DNA of 64,000 nt from Hevea brasiliensis. Its lineage: Eukaryota; Streptophyta; Magnoliopsida; Malpighiales; Euphorbiaceae. Numbering within the stretch: position 1 is the stretch's first letter; every line of letters starts with the position of its first letter. A model generated the notes under the pieces. The model was not told where the DNA came from, ran no database searches, and saw nothing but the letters and a program-made list of their open reading frames with translations. Positions 46,392 through 58,595 of this stretch are shown in pieces. A program made the position numbers and the translations under genes. The stretch spans positions 69,145,760 to 69,209,759 of the forward strand of contig NC_079499.1 of the NCBI RefSeq assembly GCF_030052815.1. The letters run 5' to 3'.

Positions 46392-49347
46392 TGTCACACC
46401 TTACCCCTTCGTAAGGCATAACATGATCCCGTAGTATACCTAATGAATTATCGACTCCGTCTACTGTTAACCCATTAAATACACTACAAGGGATTTTAAA
46501 ACTATTTTCTTACTTTTTGAAAGTGGTGAGCATTTCTAACAGAAATTAAAATATTTAATTGAAGTTTAAAAACTAGTTAAAATTTTTGTCCATTTTTATT
46601 TTCACATAAATTTTGAAAAATTTTCGACAGAGTGCCGTCTATATTTGGGAAAAACAGTTCCTCAAACACTTGTGAAAACACTTCCAATAATTTATTTCAT
46701 CAAAATTAACCACTACCACAACACAAATCAACATCATTTCTCCTAACTCCATAATTCAAATCAATTTTCAATTCAATTGTCTTCAAAAATAATACTAAAT
46801 AACTTCATTCATATTCCATTAAAGAAAAATCAATTTACATTCATCAACCCAAAATTTACATTAGAAAATCTAAAATAATATTATTACAAAATCTATACAA
46901 CTGCTCAAGACTAGTTTATACATGTACATACAGTTACATACATCAAAATAAACATTACAATCAGGGTATAAAATTATAGCTGACAAAATCTCAAGGATAT
47001 AGCTCCGAGATCCTCCACAGCTCACTCTGCTGCTCCACTAGTCTCTCTATCTGCGACAGCAATAAACAACCATCGCTGAGTACTATGACTCAGTGGTGCA
47101 CAACTTATTAAAATAACATTTTATGCATAATTCAAATCACATTTATTCAAATATAGTACTGAAAATGAAAAGTAGATACCAAAGACAATTTATAATTTTA
47201 GTCAAAACAGTCTCATTTCGGAAGTCTCAAAACAGGTTTCATAAAAATACACAGTTATATCATGTCATTCAGAACAATGTTCATCTCAATAGCCGGAAAC
47301 TTATGAGGAATCACAAGGCTAGCTAGCTCTATCTATGGGTACCCATTCAATTTCTTCCTCTAATGGCACACACCTCAACACTTCAGCCAGAGAGGGAATC
47401 AAAATTCAAAACTAATTCCTCCCACTAGTCATGCGAGTGAGGCATTCAAATATAAGGTCATCACACTGTGGTTTCAAAACCAAGCAATTTACTGAACATT
47501 TATTGCCAAATCAAACACATATAATTAAACTTTACAACAATTTAGGTTAACACAATTTATTCATTTCAATCACAAAGTTCCAATCAAAATAAATCACAAT
47601 TCATTTTACACAATTGCAAAAGAAATTTAAAGACAAATTTTATGTTGTGCACAAACCTTATGTGAGTCACCTCTTAGCCTTGACTCGATGCCTCGGGTTC
47701 TTTTTCGGTATTTTTTTCGACTGAAACACACAATTTTATAGTATTTTAGTATCATAATTTATCATAAATCCAAAAACAATTTCAAATCTATTTATTTCTA
47801 GCTTTAATATACTTAACTTGACGTTCTTTAAAATTTGTATTTCGGGGTTACTATTCACAATACTATTCAAGTCAAATTGTTGACTTTCTCATGCTTAATA
47901 GGTATAGGGATTTCGATTTAACCCACATACCACATTTTGGTTACCTAATTTGTTGGTTTTGGTTGTTTCCTCAAATTTTAAGCCTCTTAGGTGAAATTTC
48001 CAAATTTCAGATTTGGTATCCTGTATTGCACTGTTCCATTGGTCAAGTTGCTGTTGAAATTTGGCTAGGTTTTCTTCATAGAAGTTGTTCCTTATTGTCT
48101 TAACTTTATTTCCATTTTTGAATCACTCCATTTGGAGTTTTTTAGCCCAAGATATGACTATTTGAATGGGGCTAGCTAGATTTGGTGTTACCCAGAATTC
48201 TGGGCATTTTCTGGATACTGGTAGTTTTGGTGTGCTGATTGCAGGTGACTTTTTAGATAGGTTATGGTCAAAATTTTGGTTTATTTTCTTCATGAAAGTT
48301 GTAAGGCTATGTCTCAGCTTTCCATTGGTATAAGATTCAGGTCATTTGGACATTCCTAGGCCAAGTTATGGTCATGTAAGTTACTGTTGTTCATTTGGTC
48401 ATTTTTGTACAGGGTAGTGTGTCCAAATCTGGATTTGGCCTAATTGTTCACTAAGTTATGGTCATTTTCTGAGCATGGTTCCTGAATGAAAAATGGCCCA
48501 TTTTGTATCTAGTTTCATTCCCAATTGATCTCACACTAATTGGGTTGATAAATTTTCAGTTTCGGTCCCTGAAAGGGACTTAGGCCAAGCTGTCAGCATA
48601 CTGACCCTAACCAATCCGAATTAAAACTTGGTTCTAGCACTTCACACACACCACAAATGATCACAATTGACCATTTTCAACCTCCATTAAGGCCATTTAT
48701 ATCATTTGACCATTTCCTAAATCTTTTTCCCAAATTTTCAAGAGGTTAAGAACCCTAATTCCCCATTTAACACAATTCATAAAATCAAAGGTTATAATTT
48801 ATATCTATACACTCATTCAAGCATTCTAACATGTTTAATTCCATTAAAACTCCATGAATCTCAATATTCCCATATTGGCCTAATTCTCTAGTTGTTACCT
48901 ATAAGCATGAATTTTTCATGTTTTCATGAAATTCTCACTTGTTCAACCTTAAATCTACACTTATAAACCAATTAAATTAAAAGAGAGAACTTACCTCTTG
49001 TGAGACTTTTGAATCTTCAATTTCTTCCCCCAATTTCTTTACTTTCTTTCTCCTAATCTTCCAATTTAGAGTTAATTAGAGGTTTTCTATAAAGTTTGGT
49101 TAGGATTTATGGAGTGAAGCTAGGTTTTAAAAGCTTGAAATTGTTTGGTTACGGAGGGCTTTTGAGAGAAACCCAAGAGAGAGAGGGACGACATATTGTG
49201 GGAAGAAGAAGATGATTATTTGTCTTCTTTTTAATTTTTTTTATCCCTCTTTAATTAACTTAAAATAATTTAATTAATTAATAATTCCTTTATTGCATCA
49301 TACTTACATAGTAAGTGATGTCATAATTCTTATTTTTCTTTCCTATT
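46392..49347 (-). mobile_element. LTRp-3: partial family 1 LTR, minus strand
   Basis: Begins TGTCACACCTTACCCC and follows Solo-c in order (terminal block, twin hairpin, ATAACTTGG-type repeats, CCAATTG hairpin) until about 49347, where an unrelated sequence starts. The part holding its TGTTACA end is not in the window. Confidence 0.82.
47054..47093 (-). other. Twin hairpin in LTRp-3
   Basis: On the minus strand, CTGAGT pairs with ACTCAG (6 bp), then CGATGG pairs with CTGTCG over six positions with two G-U pairs. Confidence 0.65.
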
Positions 49348-49423
49348 TGTCGACATCATATTTTGGCCGATCCCCGAAATCAATAAACTTTGAAACTGAT
49401 CCCCTGCACTGAGTCTCCCTTTT

Positions 49424-49675
49424 CCAGTCACTCACATTTCCAATCTCTCCTCAAAAGAAATCGAATCAATACTAAGTCTAAAGCCTCACCAATTGTCAAG
49501 TCTCCTAACCAGTCACTCACATTTCCGATCTCTCCTCAAAAGGAATCGAATCAATACTAAGTCCCCATATCATTTAAAGTCTCACCGATCTCTCAAACCA
49601 ATTGTTAAGTCTCCTGACTAGTCAATTACATTTCCGATCACTCTTGTCAAACGAGATTGAACCAACACTAGACCT
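49424..49675. repeat. Three imperfect tandem repeats
   Basis: Units start at 49424, 49509 and 49619 (spacings 85 and 110 bases) and share ACATTTCCGATC and AATCGAATCAATACTAAGT elements. They were probably part of a U3 region. Confidence 0.6.
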
Positions 49676-50044
49676 TTATGTCACCAGTCTTATTGCCGAT
49701 CTCCCTTTTAAAAGTTTGGGGATAATCGTCTGATAAAGTTAAGGTTCCAATCCGTTTAATGATGATTCCGATCTTAAGTGTTCAAATCAAATTTCCAATT
49801 TTAATCAAGTCCCGTTTAGCGTTTATTCTTAGCCGATCTCATGGTTATAGTATTTCCCGACCTCTTACACTTAGATTAATAATCACTTTTAGTTGCTGTG
49901 ACATGTTCAGACAATCAAGTGCTTATGCAATTCAGATACTTTCCGATCCCATCCATTCATTAAACAAAAAGGGAATTTCATTTAATTTCAAATTAAAATT
50001 TATACAAGTCATTCTACCGAGGATCACCCCACTGTTTCTACATT

Positions 50045-50349
50045 TTATTCGCTTCCCCTCTCACCTTCAGCCTCCTCCTCACTATCTTCACCTTCGTCCT
50101 GGGGAGCCAGATCCACCATCCAAGAGAAGTCCTCCTCAGGATATCGCTTCCTGAGCTCGGCCAAGAGATCCCCATGAGCGTTCATATAAGCACCGGCCTC
50201 CCTCGTCACTGCTTCTTCTTCTTTTGCTTTAAGCTCTTCAGTGAGGCGTGCGACTTTAGTAGCTCGGAGCGCTCGAACCTCTTCAAGAACATGAGCCTGC
50301 TCGGCCAGCTTATCCTCGTAAAATTTCATCCGCCCCTCAATTTCATATA
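50045..50349 (-). CDS. C-terminal part of an acidic coiled-coil protein, N-terminus cut off
   Basis: The frame is open from the Gyp4 junction at 50349 to a TAA at 50045-50047, so the internal Met at 50329 is not necessarily the start. It shows a charged helical stretch (LAEQAHVLEEVRALRATKVA, then LTEELKAKEEEAVTREAG), a RYPEEDFSWM motif and a very acidic tail. It looks like the accessory or gag-like proteins found in some plant transposable elements; I cannot name the family with certainty. The codons are more GC-rich than the surroundings. Gyp4 inserted inside it. Confidence 0.5.
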
Positions 50350-50578
50350 TGTAACACCCCTATATTCGGTAGTGCGTTCTACTGTTCCGGTGGCTAGTGT
50401 TATCCGGACAGCTAGGATGCCTAGAACTACACTTCATTATGAGTGAGGAGACATAAAATAATGAAATACAAGAAGAGAAAACACAAGAAAAACAAAGGAA
50501 AAATAATAGCAAAGAAATGTAACCAAGTTAAGCGAGCCGAGAACCCTAGCGATGGGTGACCGCAACGGGAAGTCACGG
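50350..50578 (+). repeat. Gyp4 5' LTR, left part
   Basis: From TGTAACACCCC to the Solo-e insertion. It matches the 3' LTR start at 62990 with few differences, mostly transitions and one small deletion in the latter. Confidence 0.9.
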
Positions 50579-53500
50579 TGTAACACCCTCCTGGAAGCAA
50601 CTCCGTACATTCTACTGTTCCGGTGACCGGTGTCGGTCCGGACAGCTAGAACGTCCGGAAAAATATTTAAACTAAAGTCAGGAACCATAATTAACTCAAA
50701 TATTAATAAGAAAAATATAGTAAAAATTTTAGAAATAAAATACAACCAAGTTAAATGAGCCGGTGCCCAAGCGATGGGTAACCAGAGGGAAGTTGCGGTT
50801 CTCGCAACGAGGAGCCCTAGACCCGGGGAAAAAATTATAAAATAATTTTTGGGACTCCAGAGAAGGGTCATTAAGGTTCCTATGGCATTAGAATGCCAAG
50901 AAAATAATTAGAAAACTTTTTCAATCGGTACAGACAATTTTGACCCGTTAAGCCAAACGGAGGGCATTTTGGTCATTTTGCCTTCAGAGACGATTTTTGG
51001 CCGACTTGTCCAGTCGAGTAACTAATTAATATGACATAAAATATGAATAAATATTACTAAAAATTAAAGTGAAAATGAGTAGAGAAAAGAAGAAAAGAAA
51101 ATGAAAGAAAAACCTAAATATGACATCACATGATGTCATTTGGAAGGCTTCCACCAATCACAACCCAACAAGCCAAATTAAAAGAGATAAAAACTAATTA
51201 AAAAGAGACAAAATGAAAGACCAAATCTGCACTCCCATCTTCATCCTTGGGCAGCCAAAACGTAGAGAAAGAGAGGAGAGGGTTTCCACCATAGTTCAAG
51301 CTTCCAAGCTTGGAAACCTTGCTTATCTTGCACCAAAAACCCTAGATCCCTTCAATAAAAATTACCCCCACACCTTGTAGGAGTGTTTGGCAGCCAAGAA
51401 AAGCCAAGAAAGTGAAGGAATTACTTGGGAAAATTCTACTAAAAAAAAAAGGTTAGTGCTAACTCTTACATTTTCCTTTTTAATCCATGTTAGGAAGTTC
51501 AAGTGAATAAGAAATTGTTAAGAAATTGAATAAAACACTTATGTAGGAGTATGTATGAATGGTGGCAGCCAAGAGAGGGTTAGGGTATTGATGGTTTAAT
51601 TGCAATTAAGTTGGTATATTAATGTCAATTAATGCATATATATGAATTGGAGTTTAATGGAGTTGAATTTTTTGAGTTTGTATGAGAATGAGATTTGATC
51701 AATTAGGGTTAGTATGAAAATTGGAGATATTGTGTTTAAATGATTAATGGACATTCTAGTGGTCAATTAGTGACCATTTAAGGCAAGTTAATCATAATTT
51801 GAAGTGAGTTAATGCATGGCAAAACTGAAATGGAAGGCTGCCCAATGAGTGCAGCAGGGTGACTGAAATTTCAGTCCACTTGGACTGCCATATCTTTGGC
51901 TGTGTTGGTCCAATTGGTGTTTGGCCAATTGGACATGAAACTAGGCTTACAATGGCACATTTTTGCTGAAGAAACCCTGCCCAAAAGACCAAAGCAAGAA
52001 CAGCAAAAATTTAAGACATAGACAAACAACTTTCATGAAGAAACCTACCCCAAATTATGACCAGAACTTAATCAAATCATTGAGCAAAGTGAAGTTTACT
52101 GCACTGAGATTTCCAGAATTTTCATTTGAGCAGCAATGTTTGGATGGCTATAACTCTCTCTAGAAAACTCGGATTTAGGCGATTCTTGAACCGATGAAAA
52201 CCTAAGACATGGTAGAACATTTCATATGAAGAAAGTTAGACCAAATTATGAACTTAACTTGGTCAAATTACTGACCAAAGTTGGACCAAAATTTGCCAAA
52301 ACCCAAAATTTCAGCAGGAACGACACGTGAGCGATAAACTTATTTTGGCCATAACTTGAGCTACAAAACTCCAAATGGAGTGATTCAAAAAAAGAAATTC
52401 AACTAGACAAAATAAAAAACATTTTCTATGAAGGAAGTTTTGTCAAATTCCAACAGTAAATCAACCAATGAAACAGTGCAACTTCGGAGCACCAAAACCG
52501 AAAATTGGCAATTTTGCCAAAATGACCTAAGCTTTGAGAAAGTGACCAAAACCAACAAGTTTTAAATGAAAAATGTAGTATGTTTGAAGTGCCAAAGTCA
52601 ATGTACATATTTTCTATGCAAAAGTTAACATTTTAGTTGACTAATGAAGTGAATAGTGACATGAAAACTTGAAATAAGCTTGGAAATGGATTTGGTAATT
52701 GATTCCAACAAGTTTTAAATGCAAAATGTGATACATCGGGAGTGTTAAAACCAATGTACCTATTGTCTATGCAAAAGTCAACATTTTTTGTTGACCAATG
52801 AGGTGAATAGTGACACCAAAACTTGAAATTCAAAATTTGAAATTAGAAATGCATCTAGGGGACTTTAAATTGCAATTGGCAATTAATACTAGTAAATGTA
52901 AAACTCAAAATGTGGGATCTTGGTGTAATTAGAATTAATATATCCATTAAGTATACAAAGGTCAACATTTTGGTTGACTAGTATGGTGAATAGTAATCAA
53001 AATGATTAGTGAATTAAGATGAAGACCTAGAACAAATTCTAAGCTTAAATGCTTAGAATTGTATGACAAATATGGACTATGCATCCTAGTCAAAATTGTT
53101 AAAAAGAAATTTAGGCCATAAATTTGAAATCCATGAAATATTCATGGATTACTTGAAACATGAAAAATAAGTCACCTAATTGATGTGAATAGTTAGTTAG
53201 GGCATATATGCCCATCACAAATGGAATTCATAAAATATTAGTAACTCAACTTGAAATATAAAATTTGTAATTAAATAAATAGATTCTTGAATGTATAAAT
53301 GAGAAAAGAAAAATGTTTTGAATACAATGGTACATGTGAACCATTGCTTAGAATTGTGATCAATATGAATAACATAATGAATGAATAAATGAACCATATT
53401 AATGTATGAATGAGACATTAGTTCTCATTATTGTAGAGAGGAGAAATATTTTGAGTACAATGGTATATGAATACCATTATTGTGAATTGTGATCAATAGG

Positions 53501-53688
53501 AATGATGTAAGGAATGTATGAATATTATGATCAATGTACAAATTATGAAATTTATCGTGAAATAATAAAGACATAAAACACAACATATTAATATTTGATG
53601 ATATTATATGCCCTTGTATTGCCTAGACATGTGTGTCAGATTGGATAGTTTGGCATGCCAATAGGGTATTGTTTTAGCGATCGCGAAA

Positions 53689-53775
53689 GGCTTTATGCCT
53701 GTATTCATGGCTTTATGCCCGTATTCATGGCTTTTATGCCCGTATTCATGGCTTTTATGCCCGATTATGTGATAT
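53689..53775 (+). repeat. Four 20-21 bp tandem repeats in Solo-e
   Basis: Repeats of GGCTTTATGCCCGTATTCAT with one-base length changes, followed by further degenerate GGCTTTT units up to about 53790. Confidence 0.85.
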
Positions 53776-54326
53776 CATGGCTTTTTAGCCATATTGACTG
53801 CATACATGGTTGACGTTCTGCGTCCCATGGTATGACGGCCCGAGGCACCGCGGTGTCCAAAGGCCAACGACCGTTATCGATTTAGTCAGCCTATCGTAGG
53901 TCACTTTGGCAGTGTAATTTATTGAAATAAATTAAGACTATTAGTAATTAAAAACATTAGAGATCAAATAAATGAGTTAATAAGACTTCAAAAGAATTAG
54001 TTACAATTATGAAATGATCCAAACCACATAAAAATTGTTAAGTAAAATGATAAGAGAGTTGCAAAAATAGGTATAACTTAACTAAATATTTTAAATATAC
54101 CTTCTATTGCCATATGAATATAAATTGAGTATTTTTATTAATTCTGTATATCGTACATTATCACTGTGAATTTCGGAATTAAACGCTTCCAAAGCGAAAC
54201 AAATGAGAACAAAAGATAATTAACATTAGACACATTGTATTAAATTAAATTGATTCTTAAGCATTCAAATTATGCTCTGTTCTTTCTTTACTTGTATATA
54301 TTATTTCTGGTTATATTATTGCACCA

Positions 54327-54367
54327 CTAAGCAGAAATGCTTAGCGCGATGGAATTGCTTCCTCGCG
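54327..54367 (+). other. Twin hairpin in Solo-e (family 3 version)
   Basis: CTAAGC (54327-54332) pairs with GCTTAG (54339-54344). CGCGA (54345-54349) pairs with TCGCG (54363-54367). Neither stem has the same sequence as in families 1 and 2, yet both are kept. The distance to the LTR end is about 580-600 bases. Confidence 0.65.
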
Positions 54368-54951
54368 CAGGTACTGAAGGTAAAACCAGTAGACTGTCGA
54401 CTGAGATTTTTGGAGTCGGATCTGCGAAGTGTCGAAGAGTTCAAGATTGTCACCTCCTCAGCAATGCATGTAGATAGGGCTCATTTTATACATGTTATGT
54501 ATATTGTTCATTCCTAGCACATTGTAAATTATTTGTATATCTTGTACAAAATAAACTCATGTAATTAACCTATGAATTATGGAAGCTATTCAAAGTAAGT
54601 ATTTTAGTATGTGAATTGAATTTGAGTTATAATGAGATACATTATGTTTGAAAATTTTTGAAACTATTAAGTTTGAGAAATTGAGTATATATTGAAATTG
54701 TCTTTGGCAGGTTCAGAAGAATTATTAGTCCAAATTACAGCCGACACTTTGTCGGATTATCGTTAAAATTTTTGAAATTTCCAATTTAGTTAGATTTTGA
54801 TAAAAGTAAAAGTAGCCTAAATCTTCAATAAAGTTTTTGAATAAATAAATCAAGGACTGTAATGAAATCAGATAAAATAGAGTGCTCCGGCACACTGAGT
54901 GGCATAACTTGCTCGGCTACACTGTAGTCGGGTAAGGGGTGTCACACACGG

Positions 54952-57900
54952 CGTGGACCGTTGACTAGCCCTGGACTGCGAGGAACCCTGGAAAATATTT
55001 TTAGGACTTAAAGAGACATCAATTGAAGTATAAATATCATTAGAAATATCAAAGAAAAATTAAATCATTTGTACAAGGAAAAGTGAGAAATCGAAAAACA
55101 GACAAAACCCGGTGTTACCGAAAAATCGGGAATGCAACCCGAACAGGGGTATTGTGGTCATTTAACATCCTGAATTGTCTTTTGACCTAAATTTCCATTA
55201 AAAATAAATAATATTACACTTGGAAAATATAATGAAAAATTAAATTAGGGGTACCTAGTGTAAATAGCCAAAAGTGGAGTGAAAATTGTGTAATTAGCAC
55301 ATTAAACATATAAAATGATTTAACTAAAGTGAGTGGACCACTAAGGAATAAACTAAACACTAAATGGGCAGGTGTAAACCCATTACACAATCTGCAACTT
55401 CATCTTCTCCAATTCTCTCATCCATGCCGAAATGGGAAATTGAAATCCTCCATGGCCGTTTGGCTTAAAGCTCCATCATCCTCTTCAATTCACCTCCAAA
55501 CACCTAGGTTGTTTCATTAAAGATTACCTCCACATCACAAGGAAGAGTTTGATAGCAAAATCAAGGAAGTTTTGTGAAGGTTTAACAAATCCTAACAATA
55601 GGTAAGTTTGTATTTTTGAATATTTCTTTGTTAAAGTTTGTAAGCATGTTATGGGTGTTTGCTTTGTGAAGAAATTTTAAAGTTTGAGAAGTTATTAACA
55701 TATCCAATTTTGGACAACCATGGAGTTGTATATTTAATGAAATATTCATACATATATTTGATGGGAATTTATATTGAGTAAGGTGATTTAATGTCCTAGT
55801 AAGTTAATCCCAGATGTATAAGGGGATTGTGCACTTGAAATGGAAGTTGACGAAATCATGGGAAACTTTGGCAATGGGGAGCATTTCGGCAGCCTTGGGA
55901 CTTCTAGATGAATGTTTAAATTCATGAAGATATTGGGTGAATTGTGACATTGAGGATTGATGAATATGTATGTAAATTGGTTGTGGAAATTGTATGTAAT
56001 AATTAGGAGTGGTTATGTGTATATATTGTTGTATTTGGACTTTGTGAATTAGTGTTTCATTTGGTGTATTGAGGATATTGTATTCTGCCCAAAGTGACTT
56101 TATGGTGAAGTGATAAATGGTTTTGGTAATGTACCAAATCATAATTGGTAAGAGAAGAGGATTTATAGCAAGTAAATGTGCAATTGATAGATGTTAAGCA
56201 ATGTATTTAAGGACAATATGCATTTTAGCCTATAACTTTAAGTGTGTGACTCCAATTGGTATGAGACCAATTGGAGGTGAAACTAGGCACAAAATGTGCC
56301 AACTTTCATGAAGGAAACATACCAAAATTCTGCTTGCAAGGTAGTTTGAAAAATGACCAAATCCGGATTAAGTGAAAGTGAGGCCTGAAAACTGACCATT
56401 TGGGCAGCAGTTAGTATTTAGGCCATAACTCACTCAAAACAGGTCCAATTGACCTGAAAGTTTAACCATGAATAGTTAAGCTCCATATCTACAAGTCTTA
56501 TGAAGACACCAAAGCCCAGAAATGACCATAAGCAAGTCAAACAGCTTGCACAAGTTCGGGTCCAAAAACTGGCCGAACCAAAGTTGACCAAAATTGACCT
56601 AAAATGACCAAATTTGATGCCATTTGACCAGCAATAGTAAAATGACCATAACTTGGTCTACATAACTCAGAATGACCTGAAATTTTGCCCCGCGTTCCAT
56701 AAGACATAGATCTACAAGTTTGTAGTTTTGATCAAAACCCGAAAACCGAGGGAACTAGGTCGTCCGGCTAGGTCAAACTAGTATCCCAGAATTCAGCAAG
56801 TTGCAATAAAATGCACAAAACAAGGAAATGAAATTGGTAACGTGTACCAACCCTAAAACACTATCGAATGTGACATATTAGTAACACTAAAACCTAATTT
56901 ACCTAGAACGCATCGAGGGTCGATATATTAGGTAATTAAGCAAATAATAGCTTTCAGTGAATTACTTATCAAGCATTATCGATAGAGACAGTTTAATTTA
57001 GTACTGAAACACTTCAAATTGTATTTCTCAGTTAGTAAAGACTCAGGGAAAGGGAAAGAAACACTGAGTCCAGACAGTTATCAGAGGTTTGTGCACAACA
57101 ACTATTTCTTTTGAAATTTTCAATTGAAATGAATTATGACTATTTGTACGTTATTGTTTTAAATTGTGGAAATGTGTTTGAATGGATATATATTTCTTGA
57201 AAAGCATTGTAAATGATTTGAAACTGTGAGAAATTGTTTGAATGATATGGATGGATACTTATTAATTGAAAAGCATTGGAAATAGTTTGAAACTACAGCT
57301 ATCATGTATATTGGTTGTATTCCTCGCTAGCTTGTCTAGTGGGACGAATTGAATTCCCTCTCTGGCTGAAGTGTTGAGGTGTGTGCCTGTTGAGGACGAA
57401 TTGGATGAGTACTCATATTTTTGCTAGCTAGCTATGTTATTCCTCATTAGTCATCGACTTTTCGGACGAATTGAATACCTTATTAGCCATCGGCTTTTGG
57501 GATGAATTGAACTTTGGAACATGATTAAGCTGTGTGTGATTTATTGATTTGTATTATGAGATTGTGAAATGGAGTTAAATCCTTATTGACATTCACTATC
57601 TTTTGAAGCTAACTATGTTTTGATCTCTGAGATTTATTGTGGTATTGTGTTAAATTCCTTCTGACACTCATTGTCTTGAATTTAACTATGATTTTACATA
57701 TCCATCATTTAAATGATTATGAATTGTGATTTAAATTGTATTTGGTTAATGTTGTGCACCACTGAGACATTGTCTCAGCGATAGCTTTTCATTACTGTCG
57801 CAGATAGACAGACAGACAGGGCAGCAGACTAGGCTGCTAGTACCTCCAGCGAGAGATTTTTGGGTATAACGAGTATACCACATTTTGCATTTTGTACTAT

Positions 57901-58404
57901 AATGTATGTTCACTGTATGTACATATTGTTTTTGATTTTGAGCAGTTGTAAATTCAAATTGTACCTGGAAGTTGTAAAATAATTATGAGTTATTTTGGCT
58001 TGTAAAAAAATTGTATTATATTTCTTGTAACTCAGTCTTTGAAAAATCACTGTGGATTTGAGTTGAGAAATATGTTGTGTTGAGAAAAATATTGGAGTTG
58101 AGATTTAGAAATATATTGAAGTGCTTTTTACAGGTTTTCTGAAGAACTGTTTTATCCAAAATACAGATGGCACTCTGCCAAAATTTTTACAGAAATTTCA
58201 AATAATTCAAATGTGTTAGTTCTATCACTTCAGTTCAAAAAGGTTTTTAACACCTGTAAATAGTGCTCACCACTGTAAAAGAAGTAAGAAAAGTTTTTAA
58301 AATCCCTTGTAGTGTATTTAATGGGTTATCAGTAGACGGAGTTGGTAATTCATTAGGTATACTACGGGATCATGTTATGCCTTACAGAGGGGTAGGGTGT
58401 GATA
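54952..58404 (+). repeat. Gyp4 5' LTR, right part
   Basis: Continues after Solo-e and ends GTGTGATA, where TGACA has become TGATA. The two parts total 3682 bp. It carries a CCAATTGG hairpin (about 56253-56275), the twin hairpin (57762-57800) and the terminal block. Confidence 0.9.
57762..57800 (+). other. Twin hairpin in Gyp4 5' LTR
   Basis: CTGAGAC (57762-57768) pairs with GTCTCAG (57772-57778). CGATAG (57779-57784) pairs with CTGTCG (57795-57800) with one T-G pair. The distance to the LTR end is about 605 bases. Confidence 0.7.
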
Positions 58405-58412
58405 TATTTTAG

Positions 58413-58424
58413 TGGTATCAGAGC
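58413..58424 (+). other. Gyp4 primer binding site
   Basis: TGGTATCAGAGC, complementary to initiator tRNA-Met, 8 bases after the LTR. Confidence 0.92.
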
Positions 58425-58595
58425 TAGTTTTTTTAAATTCTGTTTTCACCTGTTATTTGAATATTCTTTCTTCATAGTACAACTGCTCAACATCATTGTT
58501 TGATACATACAGTACATTACATTATAAATATGCACTAACGGGAGGAAATCTCCTTGTGTTATTTGTTCAGGAGATCTAAAATCCTCGCATTGACT

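Larger units (their letters stand above)
49348..50349 (-). mobile_element. Fragment of an unrelated element with a TGTCGACATC end
   Basis: Starts TGTCGACATCATATTTTGG where LTRp-3 breaks off, typical of an LTR end of a different gypsy lineage (Tat-like ends are an inference). It contains three imperfect repeats of AGTCACTCACATTTCCGATC type (49424, 49509, 49619) and a minus-strand open frame at its right side. It is cut at 50349 by Gyp4. The orientation is assumed from the open frame. Confidence 0.45.
50579..54946 (+). mobile_element. Solo-e: family 3 solo LTR in the Gyp4 5' LTR
   Basis: A 4368-bp LTR from TGTAACACCCTCC to GGGGTGTCACA with a perfect CACGG duplication (50574-50578 and 54947-54951). 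It contains the CGATGGGTAACC motif, a CCAATTGG hairpin (about 51910-51932), four 20-bp repeats (53689-53775) and the family 3 twin hairpin. It has no coding region. It is over 1 kb longer than Solo-b. Confidence 0.93.

Noticed and set aside
50437..50871. 144-codon minus-strand open frame
   Set aside because: It crosses the boundary between the Gyp4 LTR and Solo-e at 50578/50579, so it is a chance frame across two unrelated non-coding sequences.
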